Shown: positions 14,084 through 15,995 of the stretch, piece by piece
Position numbering within the stretch: the stretch's first letter is position 1
Layout: each line of letters begins with the position of its first letter
NCBI GenBank assembly: GCA_031261245.1
Contig: JAISKU010000129.1
Span: forward strand, 1 to 15,995
Origin: Oscillospiraceae bacterium
Lineage (GTDB): Bacteria; Bacillota; Clostridia; Oscillospirales; Oscillospiraceae
Length of the DNA stretch: 15,995 nucleotides
Direction: 5' to 3'
Made by a program: the position numbers and the translations under genes
Notes under the pieces: model-generated
What the model saw: the letters and a program-made list of their open reading frames with translations, nothing else
Databases searched by the model: none
What the model was told of the DNA's origin: nothing

Positions 14084-15305
14084 CCGCGCTGATTAAATCC
14101 CAGACCTCCTCCGGCGACACGCCCTTCGCGCTTATTCCGATGCAAACCCCGTCGTACAGCACCCCGAGCTCCACGCGCCACGCGTCAATATCGCCACTGT
14201 CGCCCTCGCGGTAAAACGCGAGGGCTTTCACCGCGTCAAGAGATATCTCCTCCGCCGTGAAGAGCGTGCCGTCGTCAAATCCGGCGGCGTACTCCCGCCC
14301 CGACACCTGCCACTGGAACCACGCGTTTTCGCGTCCCCAGTGCGCCGTCAGGCAGTCCTCGCGCTGATTCACCGTGCGGTTGGCGAACTCAAAACCGAAG
14401 CCGGCGGGCGCGCTCTCGGGTAAATACGCCCCGAAATCCGCCTCGTCGCGCGCGCCCTCGAGCGAAAGCGCCTCGTGCCGGTATTCGGGTATGACCGGGT
14501 CGGCGAGCACGCCGAGATCCGCCGCGCCGTTCGCGATTATGGCGTTTACCAGCTCTGTCAGGCGCGTCTCGCCGCCGTCGCCCTCATAGCTGTCGTGCAG
14601 CTCGACGCGGTACGCGACGTTGCCGAGCTTGAACGTCGCCTGAAAAAGCGTCACGCCGCTCTTGCCGTCGCCGCCGATACGCACCGCCGTGACGGGAACG
14701 CCGTAAACCTCCGACACGACCGCGTCGGCATCGTAAACAATCACGCAGTCCTCGCGGATTTCCCCCTCGCCGAGCGTTATCTGCGTCCTGTAATAGCCCT
14801 CGGCAAACTGCACGGGGTTGTAGTACCCGTGCGGCGTAAGCGTCTCGACGGCGGAGAGGTTCATCAGCTTCCCCTCGCCCGTGTACAGCGCCGTCGCCGT
14901 CAGCGTCAGCGGCAGATTCGGGAACACCGCCGCGAGCTGTTCGTCCGTCAGCTCGTACTCAAAGACGTCCGCCGGGTACGCCGCGTCCGCGTACGCGCCG
15001 ACTTCGCCCCTGTTCAGCGTCAGCGGATACAGAGCGGTTCCCGGAGATGCGGGAGCGTCCGCGACCGAACCCGGTTCCGTCGCCGTCTGTGCGGGAGCGA
15101 CCGTCGTCGCCGGATTGACGTCCGCGCCGCGCAGCGTCGGAATCGCCAAAACCGCCACCGCGGCCACAACCGCGATTCCCGCCAACGCGGGGACAACGCG
15201 CCGCGCCGCCGCGCGTTTTTGCGGACTTGCCGTGCGGATATTCGCGAGCATACGAAGCTTCGCCGCCTCCGTCGGATTCACGTTATCCCACGCGTTAATA
15301 ATCAT
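14070..15305 (-). CDS. Putative membrane anti-sigma factor with DUF4367-like C-terminus
   Basis: With the ATG at 15305 the product has 411 residues. A short cytoplasmic N-terminus (MIINAWDNVNPTEAAKLRML) is of the kind that contacts ECF sigmas in clostridial anti-sigma proteins. One transmembrane helix lies at about 37-59 (VVPALAGIAVVAAVAVLAIP). A large extracytoplasmic region of about 350 residues follows. Its last part (from about 290, FGFEFANRTVNQREDCL on, ending in SPEEVWDLISAVIGG) resembles DUF4367 domains attached to anti-sigma proteins; this assignment is tentative. Start choice: ATG 15305 is one base after the sigma stop. GTG 15326 and TTG 15317 (5 nt after AGGTGA) are alternatives that would overlap the sigma gene. 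Its 3' end overlaps the opposing anti-sigma gene by 14 bp. Confidence 0.75.
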   Translation of the reverse strand: MIINAWDNVNPTEAAKLRMLANIRTASPQKRAAARRVVPALAGIAVVAAVAVLAIPTLRGADVNPATTVAPAQTATEPGSVADAPASPGTALYPLTLNRGEVGAYADAAYPADVFEYELTDEQLAAVFPNLPLTLTATALYTGEGKLMNLSAVETLTPHGYYNPVQFAEGYYRTQITLGEGEIREDCVIVYDADAVVSEVYGVPVTAVRIGGDGKSGVTLFQATFKLGNVAYRVELHDSYEGDGGETRLTELVNAIIANGAADLGVLADPVIPEYRHEALSLEGARDEADFGAYLPESAPAGFGFEFANRTVNQREDCLTAHWGRENAWFQWQVSGREYAAGFDDGTLFTAEEISLDAVKALAFYREGDSGDIDAWRVELGVLYDGVCIGISAKGVSPEEVWDLISAVIGG

Positions 15306-15306
15306 C

Positions 15307-15774
15307 TCACTTTTCAAAATTGTCACCTAACCTTTCGCGCAGAAGCTCCCGCGCCTCATGCAGATAATTTCGCACCGTCGATTGCGGCCTTTTCAGGAGC
15401 TTCGAAATCTCGACGCCCGTGTAGCCCTCGTAGTAATGCAGATAAATCACCGTTTTGTACTTCTCCGGCAGCGCGAGCACCGCGCCGAGCGTGTCGTCAA
15501 CCCCGACCTCGGGCGCGGCAAAGCCGTCGCCGCGCTCCTCCAGACTGACATTTTTCCGCGCGGCGCTCTTCAGCTTGTCCTTGCAGAGATTCGACGCGAT
15601 TCTGATCAGCCACGCCTTCTCGTGCTCCGCGCTCTCGAACGCCTTGCCGGAGGCGAGCAGCTTCAGGAACGCGTCCTGCACCGCGTCCTCGGTGTCTGCG
15701 GGATTTTTCATGTACGCGAAGCAGACGCGGTACACCGTCCCCGCGTGCCGTTCAAATATCTCCGCAATCTCCAT
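15307..15774 (-). CDS. ECF-type RNA polymerase sigma factor (second, minus strand)
   Basis: This compact 155-residue sigma has region 2 at about 5-72 (TVYRVCFAYMKNPADTEDAV, QDAFLKLL, then HEKAWLIRIASNLCKDKLK). Region 4 is at about 97-147 (LPEKYKTVIYLHYYEGYTGV and the recognition helix RPQSTVRNYLHEAR). It is much closer to typical Bacillota SigV/SigM-like ECFs than the first sigma, so the two are unlikely to be recent duplicates. The ATG at 15774 is preceded by GAGAGGGG at 8 nt; an upstream in-frame GTG at 15792 lies inside that ribosome site and is rejected. The anti-sigma gene starts within a few bases of its stop, forming a two-gene minus-strand operon. Confidence 0.93.
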   Translation of the reverse strand: MEIAEIFERHAGTVYRVCFAYMKNPADTEDAVQDAFLKLLASGKAFESAEHEKAWLIRIASNLCKDKLKSAARKNVSLEERGDGFAAPEVGVDDTLGAVLALPEKYKTVIYLHYYEGYTGVEISKLLKRPQSTVRNYLHEARELLRERLGDNFEK

Positions 15775-15828
15775 TCCAACAGCCCCTCTCACCCGTAATA
15801 CGATTCAGACGCCCGAAACGTCGGATTT

Positions 15829-15853
15829 ACGAAACAACGCCGCGGCAGTTTCC
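15829..15853 (-). promoter_or_regulatory. ECF-like promoter motif before the second sigma gene (tentative)
   Basis: On the minus strand GGAAAC (15853 to 15848), 16 nt, then CGTAAA (CGT at 15831 to 15829) resembles an ECF promoter and would start transcription about 46 nt before the sigma ATG. This fits autoregulation, which is common for ECF operons. The motif shares bases with the 15840-15861 hairpin, so one of the two readings may be accidental. Confidence 0.3.
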
Positions 15854-15861
15854 TGCCGCGG
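15840..15861 (-). terminator. Hairpin, probable terminator of the right-edge membrane protein gene
   Basis: CCGCGGCAG, loop of four, CTGCCGCGG is a perfect 9-bp GC-rich stem starting 22 bp after the stop of the minus-strand gene. On the minus strand it is followed by CGTTGTTTCG, a weak T-rich tail. Position supports a terminator; the tail is poor, so confidence is moderate. Confidence 0.5.
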
Positions 15862-15883
15862 ACGTCTTGTTCAAAAATATTCT

Positions 15884-15995
15884 CTACGCCTCGAACGCCT
15901 CAAATCTCCTCGCGCCGCGCGTCACAAGCCAGCGGTACAGCAGCGCGTCCGCAACCGCGAGCGCCGCGATCACAAGCCACGCGTAGGTTCCGGAG
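15884..15995 (-). CDS. C-terminus of an integral membrane protein, possibly an ABC-2 type permease (partial)
   Basis: The window holds only the last 36 codons, read on the minus strand as SGTYAWLVIAALAVADALLY followed by RWLVTRGARRFEAFEA and a TAG stop (15886 to 15884). A single membrane helix of about 18 residues is followed by a short positively charged cytoplasmic tail, YRWLVTRGARRFEAFEA. This tail shape (YRWL, a basic patch, RFE) is common at the end of ABC-2 transporter permeases, but 36 residues cannot establish the family. The hairpin at 15840-15861 lies just downstream. It runs in the same direction as the second sigma/anti-sigma operon and is separated from it by about 110 bp. Confidence 0.55.
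   Translation of the reverse strand, partial: SGTYAWLVIAALAVADALLYRWLVTRGARRFEAFEA

Noticed and set aside
14475..15548. Open frame of 357 codons on the plus strand opposite the second sigma/anti-sigma pair
   Set aside because: Arg-rich low-information product antisense to two well-supported genes; no ribosome site.
1..15995. CRISPR arrays, insertion sequences, phage genes, tRNA or rRNA genes
   Set aside because: No spaced direct repeats, transposase motifs, terminal inverted repeats around a gene, or tRNA-like cloverleaf with CCA end were seen by eye on either strand.

Overview
The window is GC-rich bacterial DNA whose genes end to end and use classic Shine-Dalgarno sequences and sigma-70-type promoters. 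The main content is one compact operon for the carbonyl (western) branch of the Wood-Ljungdahl pathway. The bacterial-type acetyl-CoA synthase, the CooS-type CO dehydrogenase, small TTGACA/TATAAT promoters, ECF sigma/membrane anti-sigma pairs and a serine/threonine-rich lipoprotein together suggest an anaerobic, probably acetogenic, high-GC member of the Clostridia (Bacillota). The phylum is an inference; no rRNA or other marker gene is present.

Left edge (1-927): a Cof-type HAD phosphatase runs leftward off the window. A 232-bp AT-rich divergent intergenic region follows. It holds a minus-strand extended -10 for the phosphatase and, on the plus strand, a strong promoter (TTGACA-17-TAAAAT). 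An inverted repeat covers the -35 of that promoter, and a perfect hairpin lies at the predicted 5' end of the transcript.

Core operon (928-8879): cooS/acsA (Ni-CO dehydrogenase), cooC (nickel-insertion ATPase), acsB (acetyl-CoA synthase), acsD and acsC (the two subunits of the corrinoid iron-sulfur protein) and acsE (methyltetrahydrofolate:corrinoid methyltransferase). AcsE moves the methyl group from methyl-THF to the corrinoid of AcsCD. AcsA reduces CO2 to CO, AcsB joins methyl, CO and CoA into acetyl-CoA, and CooC matures the nickel centres. All cluster-ligating cysteines that I could check are present. acsV (corrinoid reductive activase), metF/metV and the other methyl-branch genes are not in this window. 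The operon closes with a strong intrinsic terminator at 8895-8923.

Middle (8937-10363): a nitroreductase-family flavoprotein whose ribosome binding site directly follows the acs terminator. Next is a lipoprotein gene of unknown function with lower-GC coding sequence, preceded by a perfect-consensus promoter and two adjacent dyads in its leader.

Right (10396-15995): divergent RNA-modification genes rlmD (minus) and dusB (plus). dusB overlaps an ECF sigma factor and its membrane anti-sigma gene. A second ECF sigma/anti-sigma pair on the minus strand converges on the first, and the two anti-sigma genes overlap tail to tail by 14 bp. The window ends in the C-terminus of a minus-strand membrane protein, possibly an ABC-2 permease. 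No tRNA, rRNA, CRISPR array, insertion sequence or phage gene was seen.
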